Part shown: positions 1 to 7,532 of the stretch, piece after piece
Numbering within the stretch: position 1 is the stretch's first letter
Layout of the letters: each line of letters starts with the position of its first letter
DNA from: Pectobacterium carotovorum
GTDB taxonomy: Bacteria; Pseudomonadota; Gammaproteobacteria; Enterobacterales; Enterobacteriaceae
NCBI GenBank assembly: GCA_016415585.1
Contig: CP066552.1
Coordinates: forward strand, 62,001 to 126,000
DNA: 64,000 nt
Reading direction: 5' to 3'
Program-made: the position numbers and the translations under genes
Notes under the pieces: generated by a model
What the model saw: the letters and a program-made list of their open reading frames with translations, nothing else
What the model was told of the DNA's origin: nothing
Databases searched by the model: none

Positions 1-709
1 GCTGCCGGAAATGCTGGTGAAAGGTGGGAGCGCTCATCTGCACCCGCGCAGCCAGTTCTTCAACGCGCAGAGGCGCAGAATAATTCTTCTTGAGCCAGTC
101 AATTGCTCGGGCAACACGGTGCCCCTGACTGTCAACCGATGCAATTTGTCTCAGCCGTGTAGCCTGATCACTCAACAGCAGCCGAAAATGGATTTCCCGT
201 TGTACGAGCGGTGCCAGAACCGGAATAGCTTCCGGCTCATCCAGCAGTTCCAGCAATCGTTCAAAAGACCGAAGTACAGACCGTGATGCCGTTCCGATAC
301 CGACGCCGGAACTGATGCCCCTAGCACGATGCGGGGGGAGCTCGCCCTGCGAAATAAGCTCGGCCACCGTCCGCATATTTAGCTTCATCGTCAAACCCAG
401 GCAGAGCTCTTCGCTGCTTGCCGCCAACACTTCTGAATAAGCAGGCAGATCCAGAGACGTCAACAGAAAGTTTGACGTGTCATAACGATAATTCATTCCT
501 CCAATCCACATCTGCTTAATGCCATGGGCAACTAGCACGATACTCGGCTCGATCATGCACATGGTAGGTTTAGTGGGAGCTTCTCGCCGAAAGAAAGTCA
601 GTCCTTCAACCATCGTATCAAAATCACCTGTTCCATCCGTCCGTGCAGCGATCCTCTGCACGAGACCGGCAAGCAGGGCTTCATTTTCATTCTTAATAGA
701 CTGTGTCAT
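1..709 (-). CDS. AraC-family transcriptional regulator, YqhC-like (partial, C-terminus off the left edge)
   Basis: The reverse strand reads open from ATG at 709 to the window edge, about 236 codons without a stop. The first ~150 residues resemble the AraC_N cupin-type domain of the YqhC group. From about residue 205 an AraC-type helix-turn-helix begins (AIDWLKKNYSAPLRVEELA, then MSAPTFHQHF) and is cut by the edge; the family is usually about 300 residues. It is divergent from a redox/detoxification cluster, the arrangement YqhC has with the aldehyde reductases yqhD and dkgA in E. coli. By inference it controls the genes to its right, possibly in response to reactive aldehydes. Family assignment is firm, the inducer is a guess. 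Confidence 0.85.
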   Translation of the reverse strand, partial: MTQSIKNENEALLAGLVQRIAARTDGTGDFDTMVEGLTFFRREAPTKPTMCMIEPSIVLVAHGIKQMWIGGMNYRYDTSNFLLTSLDLPAYSEVLAASSEELCLGLTMKLNMRTVAELISQGELPPHRARGISSGVGIGTASRSVLRSFERLLELLDEPEAIPVLAPLVQREIHFRLLLSDQATRLRQIASVDSQGHRVARAIDWLKKNYSAPLRVEELAARVQMSAPTFHQHFRQ

Positions 710-889
710 TGCGGCCGTTCACCAAATTATCGTGGTGCTACTTTACTCCCCTTATCAGCATTAAAACCACAGAATGTCACCCGCCCCATAGGAATAGGCA
801 AAAAATGCAGCGAATCATTGTACCTCATCCTGGAAGAACTATGGAGAATGAACCCTGAGGAAAAAGTAACCACCTATCAATTTCATTAA

Positions 890-922
890 CCCGGAGACAT
901 TCATTCACTATAAGTCTCGGGG
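890..922. promoter_or_regulatory. Inverted repeat in the araC-SDR divergent region
   Basis: Arms CCCGGAGAC (890-898) and GTCTCGGGG (914-922) pair at 8 of 9 positions around a 15-nt spacer. The repeat lies 45 bp before the SDR start inside the 258-bp divergent region, so it could be an operator for the AraC regulator or part of the promoter. No clear -35/-10 pair was recognised. Confidence 0.3.
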
Positions 923-967
923 TCATTAGACCTGAACCTCATTCATGCATTTAATAGAGATGAAAAT

Positions 968-1735
968 ATGAACCCTGTTTACGATTTTAGCGGCCGCGTA
1001 GCGCTCGTTGTTGGCGCGAGTACCGGAATCGGTGCCGCAACGGCGCGTGCTTTTGCGCAGTCTGGAGCAAAAGTGGTACTCGCAGATGTTGATTTCACGG
1101 CCGTAACCGGTGTTGCCGATCAGCTTACTAAAGAAGGATACATTGCAACGGGGCTCAGGTGTGACGTTGCAGATGAGGCCCAGATTGCTGCGGTCGTGGA
1201 TAAAACGGTGGAAATTTATGGTGCTCTCGATTTTGCCTATAACAATGCAGGCATACAGGCACCTTCCAGTGATTTTGCAGATCTTCCGTCCGAAGAATTT
1301 GATCGCCTTGTTTCAGTAAATCAGCGAGGCATGTGGGCATGCATGAAGCATGAGCTCAGGCAAATGCGCGCTCAGGGCCGTGGAGCCATCGTCAACTGCG
1401 CATCAGTTGGCGGCTTAGTTGGTCAGCCCAATCTGGCCCCTTATAACGGTACAAAACACGCTGTAGTCGGGATGACCAAAGGCGCAGCGCTGGAGTATGC
1501 CGCACGCGGCATTCGCATTAATGCGGTATGTCCGGGCACAATCAATACGCCTATGGTTTCGGCAATGATGGAAACCCAGAAAGAGGCCATGGACGACATT
1601 ATGATCCGACAGGTTATCAATCGCCTGGGGGAACCGGAAGAGATAGCCGCTGCCGTTCTGTGGCTCTGCAGCCCCGGTGCAAGTTTTGTTGTGGGAGTAG
1701 GGCTTCCGGTCGATGGCGGTTTTACGGCGAACTAA
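968..1735 (+). CDS. Short-chain dehydrogenase/reductase (SDR), classical type
   Basis: This is a 255-residue NAD(P)-dependent oxidoreductase of the classical SDR family. The cofactor loop GASTGIG is at residues 16-22, NNAG at 92-95, the catalytic Ser near 146 and the Y159-x3-K163 pair in PYNGTK. The C-terminal segment LPVDGGF is typical. The substrate cannot be read from the sequence. It is the first gene of a run of co-oriented oxidoreductase and hydrolase genes divergent from an AraC regulator. A purine-rich stretch (agagatga) precedes the ATG. All catalytic residues are present, so it should be active on an alcohol or carbonyl substrate. Confidence 0.88.
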   Translation: MNPVYDFSGRVALVVGASTGIGAATARAFAQSGAKVVLADVDFTAVTGVADQLTKEGYIATGLRCDVADEAQIAAVVDKTVEIYGALDFAYNNAGIQAPSSDFADLPSEEFDRLVSVNQRGMWACMKHELRQMRAQGRGAIVNCASVGGLVGQPNLAPYNGTKHAVVGMTKGAALEYAARGIRINAVCPGTINTPMVSAMMETQKEAMDDIMIRQVINRLGEPEEIAAAVLWLCSPGASFVVGVGLPVDGGFTAN

Positions 1736-1801
1736 TCCGGAATCATTATCAAATGTATCGCCCGACAGAAACGGCGCAGGACGCATTAACAGGAGCTTCC
1801 C

Positions 1802-2242
1802 ATGATTCAGGATTTTTTTCATCTGAGTATTACCACCCGTGATCTTGAGCGCAGCATTAAGTTCTACGAGACGCTAGGCCTTGAGGTTACCCGGCGTTTT
1901 GGTGACGTAATGGAAAAGGGGATTGCTACGGCATTCTGCCTGCCTTCCAGTCATCTTAAGGTCGTGTATCTGGCCCCGCCAGGCGGAAAGTCAGGCATCT
2001 TTATCGATCTGGTCGAATGGGTTGAACCGCCTTCTCCCGGCGCTGCCTATCCCGTAGCAAACCACATCGGAATTAACCGCTTTGCACTGAGGGTTTCTGA
2101 CCTGGATGCAACCGTACTTTCTCTGCAGGAAAAAGGAATGGTTTTTCTGACGAAAGAGGCTGAAGCATTCGGTGGTGGCATACGTTGTATCGTCATAACC
2201 GATCCTGATGGGATCTTTATTCAGTTAATAGAGCTCCCATAA
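1802..2242 (+). CDS. VOC-superfamily (glyoxalase/dioxygenase fold) protein
   Basis: This 146-residue protein has the beta-alpha-beta-beta-beta pattern of the vicinal oxygen chelate fold, as in glyoxalase I. It opens with FFHLSITTRDLERSIKFYE and closes with ITDPDGIFIQLIEL. His7, His88 and Glu144 sit where metal ligands usually lie. A good ribosome-binding site (aggag) precedes ATG 1802, 66 bp after the SDR gene. In a cluster that looks built for reactive carbonyls, a lyase or isomerase acting on an aldehyde adduct is plausible, but the reaction is not determined. Confidence 0.82.
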   Translation: MIQDFFHLSITTRDLERSIKFYETLGLEVTRRFGDVMEKGIATAFCLPSSHLKVVYLAPPGGKSGIFIDLVEWVEPPSPGAAYPVANHIGINRFALRVSDLDATVLSLQEKGMVFLTKEAEAFGGGIRCIVITDPDGIFIQLIELP

Positions 2243-2355
2243 GCACACCTCAGGGTTTGCATAAACATAAAAATGAAGTACCTCCCTCCGGGTCTGCTGA
2301 GCTGGCAACGACTTGCAACCAGCAGAATTAACTAAAATGATTAAAGGTAAAGCCA

Positions 2356-3384
2356 ATGAAAAACATATTGCTGGCCTGCGGGCTACTCGTGTCCTCTTTT
2401 GCATCCTTCGCTGCTGATATGTCTAAAGGTGCGGATAATTTTTTTAAGAGCGACAAGGTCATCGCGCAGAAGGTCACCTTTCAGAATCAGTATAAAATGG
2501 ACATCACGGGTATGCTCTATAGACCCCAAGACGTCGATCCAACAGCAAAAAGTCCGGCCATCATCGTGGGTCATCCTATGGGAGCGGTGAAGGAACAGAC
2601 CGGTACTCTCTACGCACAGAAAATGGCAGAGCAGGGTTTTGTTACTCTCGCAATTGACTTGCCCTTCTTTGGTGAAAGTGCCGGGCAGCCCCGCAATGCC
2701 GTAGCGCCTGAAATGTTTACCGAGGCATTCAATGCTGCGGTTGACTATCTGGGTACCCGACCATTTGTGGATCGTAACCGTATTGGCGTCATCGGCATCT
2801 GCGGCAGCGGCAGCTTTGCAATCAGCGCTGCAAAAATAGACCCACGCCTGAAGGCTATTGCCACCGTCAGCATGTATGACATGGGCGCAGTTACCCGTCA
2901 CGGTTTGCAAAACGGACTGTCTCTCGACCAGCGTAAATCCATGATTGCCGCTGCTGCAGAACAGCGTTACGTGGAATTTACTGGCGGAGAAACTAAGTGG
3001 GTCGATTATCTGCCAGTAAAACTTCCTGCGGATGCTGATGAAACTCGTCGTGAATTTTATGATTTTTACCGTACTCCACGCGGTCAGGTAGTCGCGAAAG
3101 ACATGACTGTAGAGCAGTCTCAAAACCGTCCAATTTCGAGTGAAGCTAAATTCAACAACTTCTATCCGTTTGAAGATATCGAAACTATCTCACCACGTCC
3201 TATGTTGTTTATCACTGGCTCAGAGGCTCACTCCAGAGAGTTCAGCGAAGATGCTTACAAGCGTGCTGGCCTGCCTAAAGACTTGCTGGTCATTCCGGGA
3301 GCGGGTCACGTGGACCTGTACGATCGTACTGACCTTATTCCATTCGCTAAGCTGACCGAATTCTTTAAAACCAACCTTAAATAG
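2356..3384 (+). CDS. Exported alpha/beta hydrolase (YcjY/dienelactone-hydrolase-like)
   Basis: This is a 342-residue alpha/beta hydrolase with a typical signal peptide (MKNILLACGLLVSSFASFAA), so probably periplasmic. The nucleophile elbow reads GICGSG at 147-152, pointing to Cys149 as nucleophile, as in dienelactone hydrolases, rather than the usual GxSxG serine. The catalytic His is likely in GAGHVDLYD near the C-terminus. Residues HPMGAVKEQ probably form the oxyanion region. It lies 113 bp after the VOC gene and 60 bp before the alcohol dehydrogenase in the same orientation. Substrate unknown. Confidence 0.8.
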   Translation: MKNILLACGLLVSSFASFAADMSKGADNFFKSDKVIAQKVTFQNQYKMDITGMLYRPQDVDPTAKSPAIIVGHPMGAVKEQTGTLYAQKMAEQGFVTLAIDLPFFGESAGQPRNAVAPEMFTEAFNAAVDYLGTRPFVDRNRIGVIGICGSGSFAISAAKIDPRLKAIATVSMYDMGAVTRHGLQNGLSLDQRKSMIAAAAEQRYVEFTGGETKWVDYLPVKLPADADETRREFYDFYRTPRGQVVAKDMTVEQSQNRPISSEAKFNNFYPFEDIETISPRPMLFITGSEAHSREFSEDAYKRAGLPKDLLVIPGAGHVDLYDRTDLIPFAKLTEFFKTNLK

Positions 3385-3444
3385 CTATCACGGCCCTGAC
3401 CATCTGATGGCCAGGGCCTCTGTATACATACAGGAGTTTCCTTT

Positions 3445-4500
3445 ATGAAAACATTTGCATTTGCCGCTCTTTCTGCTGACAAGCCGCTGGTTCCTTTCTC
3501 TTTTGAGCGTCGCGAGCCTCGCCCTGATGATGTTGTCATCGAGATTCTCTACTGCGGAGTTTGCCATTCCGATTTGCATACCGCACGTAATGACTGGGGA
3601 TGGACCCACTACCCTATTGTTGTAGGTCACGAGATTGTAGGACAGGTCATCAGCACAGGAACTGACGTGACCAGACACAAGGTAGGCGACCATGTAGCTG
3701 TAGGTACGATGGTAGACAGCTGTCAGCACTGCGATCAGTGTCACGGTGGCGAAGAACAGCTGTGCCGTGAAGGGAACACACAGACCTTTGCAGGAGTTGA
3801 TCGTATTACTGGTGAACCCACTATGGGCGGCTACGCAAAACATATCGTTGTGCGTGAGGAATTTGTTTTAAGCGTTCCGGCAAGTCTCGATTTGGCCAAA
3901 ACCGCCCCCCTGTTATGTGCAGGCGCAACGACCTATTCGCCGCTGCGTACCTGGAATATCGGACCAGGAAGCCGAGTTGGGGTTATTGGCATGGGGGGGC
4001 TGGGCCACATGGCCATAAAACTGGCTGAGGCAATGGGTGCTAGAGTCACGGTGCTGAGCCGTTCACAGTCCAAAGAGTCCGATGCAAAATCTCTCGGTGC
4101 AGATGCATTTATTGTCTCCAGCGATGTTACAGCAATGGAAAAGGCAGTCTCATCCTTCGACCTGATCATTGATACCGTTCCAGCAAAACATGAGCTGGAT
4201 CCTTACCTGCCTCTCCTTGATGTGGACGGCACGCTTTGTATAGTGGGACAAATCGGACCACTGGCTGAAATGAGCAGCATTCCTTTACTTCTCGGACGTC
4301 GTCGTATTGCTGGTTCTGCGATTGCCGGTATAGCGCAGACGCAGGAAATGCTTGATTTCTGTGCGCGTAAGAACGTTTTACCTGAGGTAGAAATGATCCG
4401 TATGGACCAGATTAATGAAGCCTACGACCGGCTGGAGCGCGCTGACGTTCGCTATCGCTTTGTTATTGATATGTCCACGCTGGAGCAGCCTCAGGCTTAA
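3445..4500 (+). CDS. Zinc-dependent NAD(P) alcohol/aldehyde dehydrogenase, YahK-like
   Basis: This 351-residue medium-chain dehydrogenase belongs to the cinnamyl-alcohol-dehydrogenase group. Catalytic zinc ligands are Cys37 and His62-Glu63 (GHE), and the structural zinc cysteines are in CQHCDQCHGGEEQLC. The Rossmann motif is GMGGLGHMA. It resembles E. coli YahK, a broad NADPH-dependent aldehyde reductase, in length and motifs. Spacing of 60 bp after the hydrolase with aggagttt before the ATG fits one transcript. It is the gene in the cluster most likely to reduce aldehydes to alcohols. Confidence 0.88.
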   Translation: MKTFAFAALSADKPLVPFSFERREPRPDDVVIEILYCGVCHSDLHTARNDWGWTHYPIVVGHEIVGQVISTGTDVTRHKVGDHVAVGTMVDSCQHCDQCHGGEEQLCREGNTQTFAGVDRITGEPTMGGYAKHIVVREEFVLSVPASLDLAKTAPLLCAGATTYSPLRTWNIGPGSRVGVIGMGGLGHMAIKLAEAMGARVTVLSRSQSKESDAKSLGADAFIVSSDVTAMEKAVSSFDLIIDTVPAKHELDPYLPLLDVDGTLCIVGQIGPLAEMSSIPLLLGRRRIAGSAIAGIAQTQEMLDFCARKNVLPEVEMIRMDQINEAYDRLERADVRYRFVIDMSTLEQPQA

Positions 4501-4588
4501 AAAACTTCAATACCATTATCCAAGAAAACGAAACATCGCCGCCACGTGGTATTAGCACAGCAGCAGCGGCACTGACATAAAAGGGCAT

Positions 4589-5227
4589 ATGATGAAAATA
4601 GGTATTCTCGGCGCAGGACGTATGGGGGCAACTATTGGCACGATTTTTGCGAAACTAGGCCACCAGGTTATCTTCAGCTATTCCCGCAGCCCACAGAAGT
4701 TGAAGCGCCTTGCAGAGTCAACCGGGGGCACCTACAGTTCCCCTTTTGAGACGGCAAAGGATTCAGACATTATCGTTCTGGCAGTCCACTGGACGCGTCT
4801 TGACGACGTGCTGGCTCAGGCAGGCAGTTTAAGCGGAAAAACGGTTCTCAGTTGCACTAATCCGCTGAACGCTTCAGACAGTGAACTTGTCATTGCCCAT
4901 ACCGATTCCGGTGCGGAAACCATTGCACGTAAACTACCTGGAGCAAATATTGTGGCCGCATTCCAGGCAACGCCAAGTGAAGTGCTGATGGACGTATTTA
5001 ATGGCAGGAATAAGCACCCCCGCCCAGACATGCTGTATTGCGGAGATGACAGGCAAAGTAACAATACAGTGCAGAGCCTGCTCTCTCTTGCTGGTTTTGA
5101 GCCTGTAGATGCCGGCCCCTTGAGAATGGCTCGTTACATTGAGCCATTCGCCATGCTGGCAACAGCACTGGCCTATGGCGAAGACCGTGATCCGAGATGG
5201 GTTTACCGTTTTGGACGTTACAACTAA
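4589..5227 (+). CDS. F420-dependent-type NADP oxidoreductase (NADPH:F420 reductase fold)
   Basis: This is a 212-residue Rossmann protein with GILGAGRMG at residues 5-13, belonging to the 'NADP oxidoreductase, coenzyme F420-dependent' family. Enterobacteria do not make F420, so family members here presumably use NADP(H) with another partner. Two adjacent ATG codons (4589 and 4592) follow aaaaggg; the second has better spacing, so the first residue is uncertain. It stands 88 bp after the alcohol dehydrogenase and 29 bp before the PEBP gene. Confidence 0.75.
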   Translation: MMKIGILGAGRMGATIGTIFAKLGHQVIFSYSRSPQKLKRLAESTGGTYSSPFETAKDSDIIVLAVHWTRLDDVLAQAGSLSGKTVLSCTNPLNASDSELVIAHTDSGAETIARKLPGANIVAAFQATPSEVLMDVFNGRNKHPRPDMLYCGDDRQSNNTVQSLLSLAGFEPVDAGPLRMARYIEPFAMLATALAYGEDRDPRWVYRFGRYN

Positions 5228-5256
5228 TTTATGCTTATTTTTACAGGACAAAAAAT

Positions 5257-5832
5257 ATGAAAAAAATCATTCTGGGTTTGTCTCTACTGTCATGTATACC
5301 TTCATTGCACGCGCAGTCATTTCAGCTCCACAGTTCGGACATTAAGCAGGGGGAGCAGGTAAATAATATTTACGTCCTTAATGGCTCCGGCTGCACGGGG
5401 GAAAATATATCCCCTCAACTATCATGGTCTGGTGTACCAGCGGGTACGAAAAGCTTTGCCATTACCATGTTTGATTCTGATGCGCCAACAGGCAGTGGAT
5501 GGTGGCACTGGACATTGGTTAATATTCCCCCAAACATTCAGTCGCTCCCACGTGGTGCCGGAAATGCTGACGGTAAAAACCTTCCTGATGGAGCCATCCA
5601 GGGGCGCACAGATTTTGGCGGTCCGGGCTACGGTGGCCCTTGCCCGCCAGCAGGAGATGGAGTACACCACTACCATTTCAAAGTATGGGCGCTGAAAGTT
5701 GCTTCCCTTCCTGTGACTAGCGACTCAGGCGGTGCGCTCGTTGGCTATATGCTGAATTCCAACAGCATCGCAAGCGCAGAGCTTACTCCGATTTCCTTAC
5801 GGCCAGCACAGGGGAGCGCTGGTTCTAAGTAA
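5257..5832 (+). CDS. Exported YbhB/YbcL-family (PEBP, Raf-kinase-inhibitor-like) protein
   Basis: The start at 5257 gives a 191-residue precursor with a clear signal peptide (MKKIILGLSLLSCIPSLHAQ). An in-frame start upstream would overlap the previous gene and bury the signal. The phosphatidylethanolamine-binding-protein signature DSDAPTG is followed by GGPCPP, as in E. coli YbcL and YbhB. The biochemical role of bacterial PEBP proteins is poorly defined. Export to the periplasm is the main new information; it is co-oriented and close to its neighbours. Confidence 0.85.
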   Translation: MKKIILGLSLLSCIPSLHAQSFQLHSSDIKQGEQVNNIYVLNGSGCTGENISPQLSWSGVPAGTKSFAITMFDSDAPTGSGWWHWTLVNIPPNIQSLPRGAGNADGKNLPDGAIQGRTDFGGPGYGGPCPPAGDGVHHYHFKVWALKVASLPVTSDSGGALVGYMLNSNSIASAELTPISLRPAQGSAGSK

Positions 5833-5848
5833 CCGGAAGTAAGATCAC

Positions 5849-6967
5849 ATGAAAAAAAAGAAAATAGCCATGCTGATCGCCATCCTGAGCATTGTAATCA
5901 TGGCAGCCAGCGCTTATGCCTGGCTGGCCAGGGCTGACTTCGGGGCTTCACCTACGGGATTACGCTTACAGGAGATTAAACGATCTCCCCATTATCAGAA
6001 TGGTGAATTCATGAATCTTGTTGAAACTCAGGTTGATACAGGCAACAGCAGCTTCTTCTCTAATTTGCTGTCCTTTGTTCTCGACCGTAATCCCCGGCTA
6101 AAGCCCGCCACACCACTACCCTCTGTGCAAACTGATTTGAAATCGCTGTCGCTACAGCAGGATTTGGTTATCTGGCTCGGCCACTCGTCGTTTTACATTC
6201 AGTTAAATGGAAAGCGAATACTGATTGATCCTGTTTTCAGCACAAACGCCAGTCCCGTGCCGCACACCAATTCTGCGTTCAAGGGGAGCATGCTTTACAC
6301 CGCTCAGGATATGCCGGATATCGATGTATTACTGATAACCCACGACCACTGGGACCATCTCGACTACGCCTCTATCTGCTCGCTCAGAACTAAGGTGAGC
6401 GAGGTGGTTACCGGACTTGGCGTTGGTGCGCATCTTGTCCGTTGGGGATATAAGGAAAGCCGCATACATGAAGCTGACTGGAACGATGAAGTAAGCATAG
6501 CTGATGGGCTTAAAATTTTTGTTCTTCCAGCACGGCATTTTTCGGGCAGATGGCTTAAGAGGAACCAGACGCTATGGGTATCCTTCGCCTTGGAAAGTCC
6601 TGAACGGCGTCTTTATTTCAGCGGAGACAGCGGCTACGGCCCTCATTTCCGTGAAATCGGGAAGAAGTTTAATGGATTCGACTTGGTTGCTCTTGATATG
6701 GGCCAGTACGACCACCGATGGGCTAACATCCATATGTTTCCTGAAGAGGCGGCTCAGGCGGCCGATGAATTAGGTGCGCGCGCGCTGATGCCAGCACATG
6801 TGGGGCGCTTTAGCATTGCTGCTCACGACTGGGATGAGCCTTTCAACCGGATTCAGCAAACCAGCAGGCAGCGGACCTGGAAATTGTTGACTCCAGAAAT
6901 AGGCGAAGCTGTAGACCTGAGCGATCAAGATCAGACTTTCAAAAAATGGTGGAAGTCGACACCATAA
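5849..6967 (+). CDS. Membrane-anchored metallo-beta-lactamase-fold hydrolase (NAPE-PLD/RomA-like)
   Basis: This 372-residue protein has one N-terminal membrane segment (residues 6-28) followed by a metallo-beta-lactamase fold. The metal motif HDHWDH is at 165-170, with further ligands in SGDSGYG and MPAHVGRF. The domain order matches the L-ascorbate-lactonase / NAPE-phospholipase D branch, which cleaves lactones or phosphodiesters. The active site appears complete. It starts 16 bp after the PEBP gene and is last in the cluster, so probably co-transcribed. Its substrate is unknown. Confidence 0.83.
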   Translation: MKKKKIAMLIAILSIVIMAASAYAWLARADFGASPTGLRLQEIKRSPHYQNGEFMNLVETQVDTGNSSFFSNLLSFVLDRNPRLKPATPLPSVQTDLKSLSLQQDLVIWLGHSSFYIQLNGKRILIDPVFSTNASPVPHTNSAFKGSMLYTAQDMPDIDVLLITHDHWDHLDYASICSLRTKVSEVVTGLGVGAHLVRWGYKESRIHEADWNDEVSIADGLKIFVLPARHFSGRWLKRNQTLWVSFALESPERRLYFSGDSGYGPHFREIGKKFNGFDLVALDMGQYDHRWANIHMFPEEAAQAADELGARALMPAHVGRFSIAAHDWDEPFNRIQQTSRQRTWKLLTPEIGEAVDLSDQDQTFKKWWKSTP

Positions 6968-7399
6968 TTTTTGCCATGAGTTGCATGTCAAAATGAGAAA
7001 AGAACCCTTTTCGACCTTATTAGCATTGTATCAGGCAAATAAAACAGCCATTTAGATTAACTGCTATATCCGTTAAGAATGACAATAGATTTTTAAATTA
7101 ATGTAACTTGTTGGTCGTGGAGCACTTTAAAGTTGTACCTGTGTCTTGTCATTGCTCGTAAAACACGACCTTTTTTTAACCTCTGGCTAAGCAATCACCT
7201 TAATGACGGCTTCAAACCGGCTAGAGCTGCATTAACCCTATCTGAAATACTTTCCTCTACAGGTTTGCTGCAATGAGGATTCTAAGGGTTAGACATTACA
7301 GGCTTTTACTTTTAAATATTCAAAGACCGCTTTTCGCTCAAAGCTGCCTGTCATGCCTGCTTAAAAACAGGCTTAGCGTAGGATATTTTCCGTTTTCCA
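6968..7399. other. Non-coding stretch after the redox cluster
   Basis: No intact gene is visible. The sequence is AT-rich near 6990-7110 and becomes mixed later. It leads into a broken outer-membrane-protein tail at 7382-7486. No confident terminator was found after the metallo-hydrolase gene. Confidence 0.5.
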
Positions 7400-7486
7400 A
7401 GCGGGCCCCATATTGGCTATGAAGGCACGAAAATTTATGAAACGCGCATAGATAGCTTTAATATTGGCGTCGGTTACCGTTTCTGA
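7382..7486 (+). pseudogene. Remnant C-terminal beta-strands of an Ail/OmpX-family outer membrane protein
   Basis: A plus-strand frame opened by a TAG at 7379-7381 reads to a stop at 7484-7486. Its last residues are YEGTKIYETRIDSF then NIGVGYRF. OmpX ends YEQSRIRSVDVGTW then IAGVGYRF, so spacing of Tyr-Glu, Lys/Arg-Ile and the terminal Gly-Tyr-Arg-Phe beta-signal is the same. There is no start codon, signal peptide or preceding strands, so only the tail of a decayed gene survives. Similarity is judged by eye. Confidence 0.5.
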
Positions 7487-7532
7487 TTTGCCAATTATAG
7501 AATACCGGTGGACAAGTTTCTGCCGGTTATAA

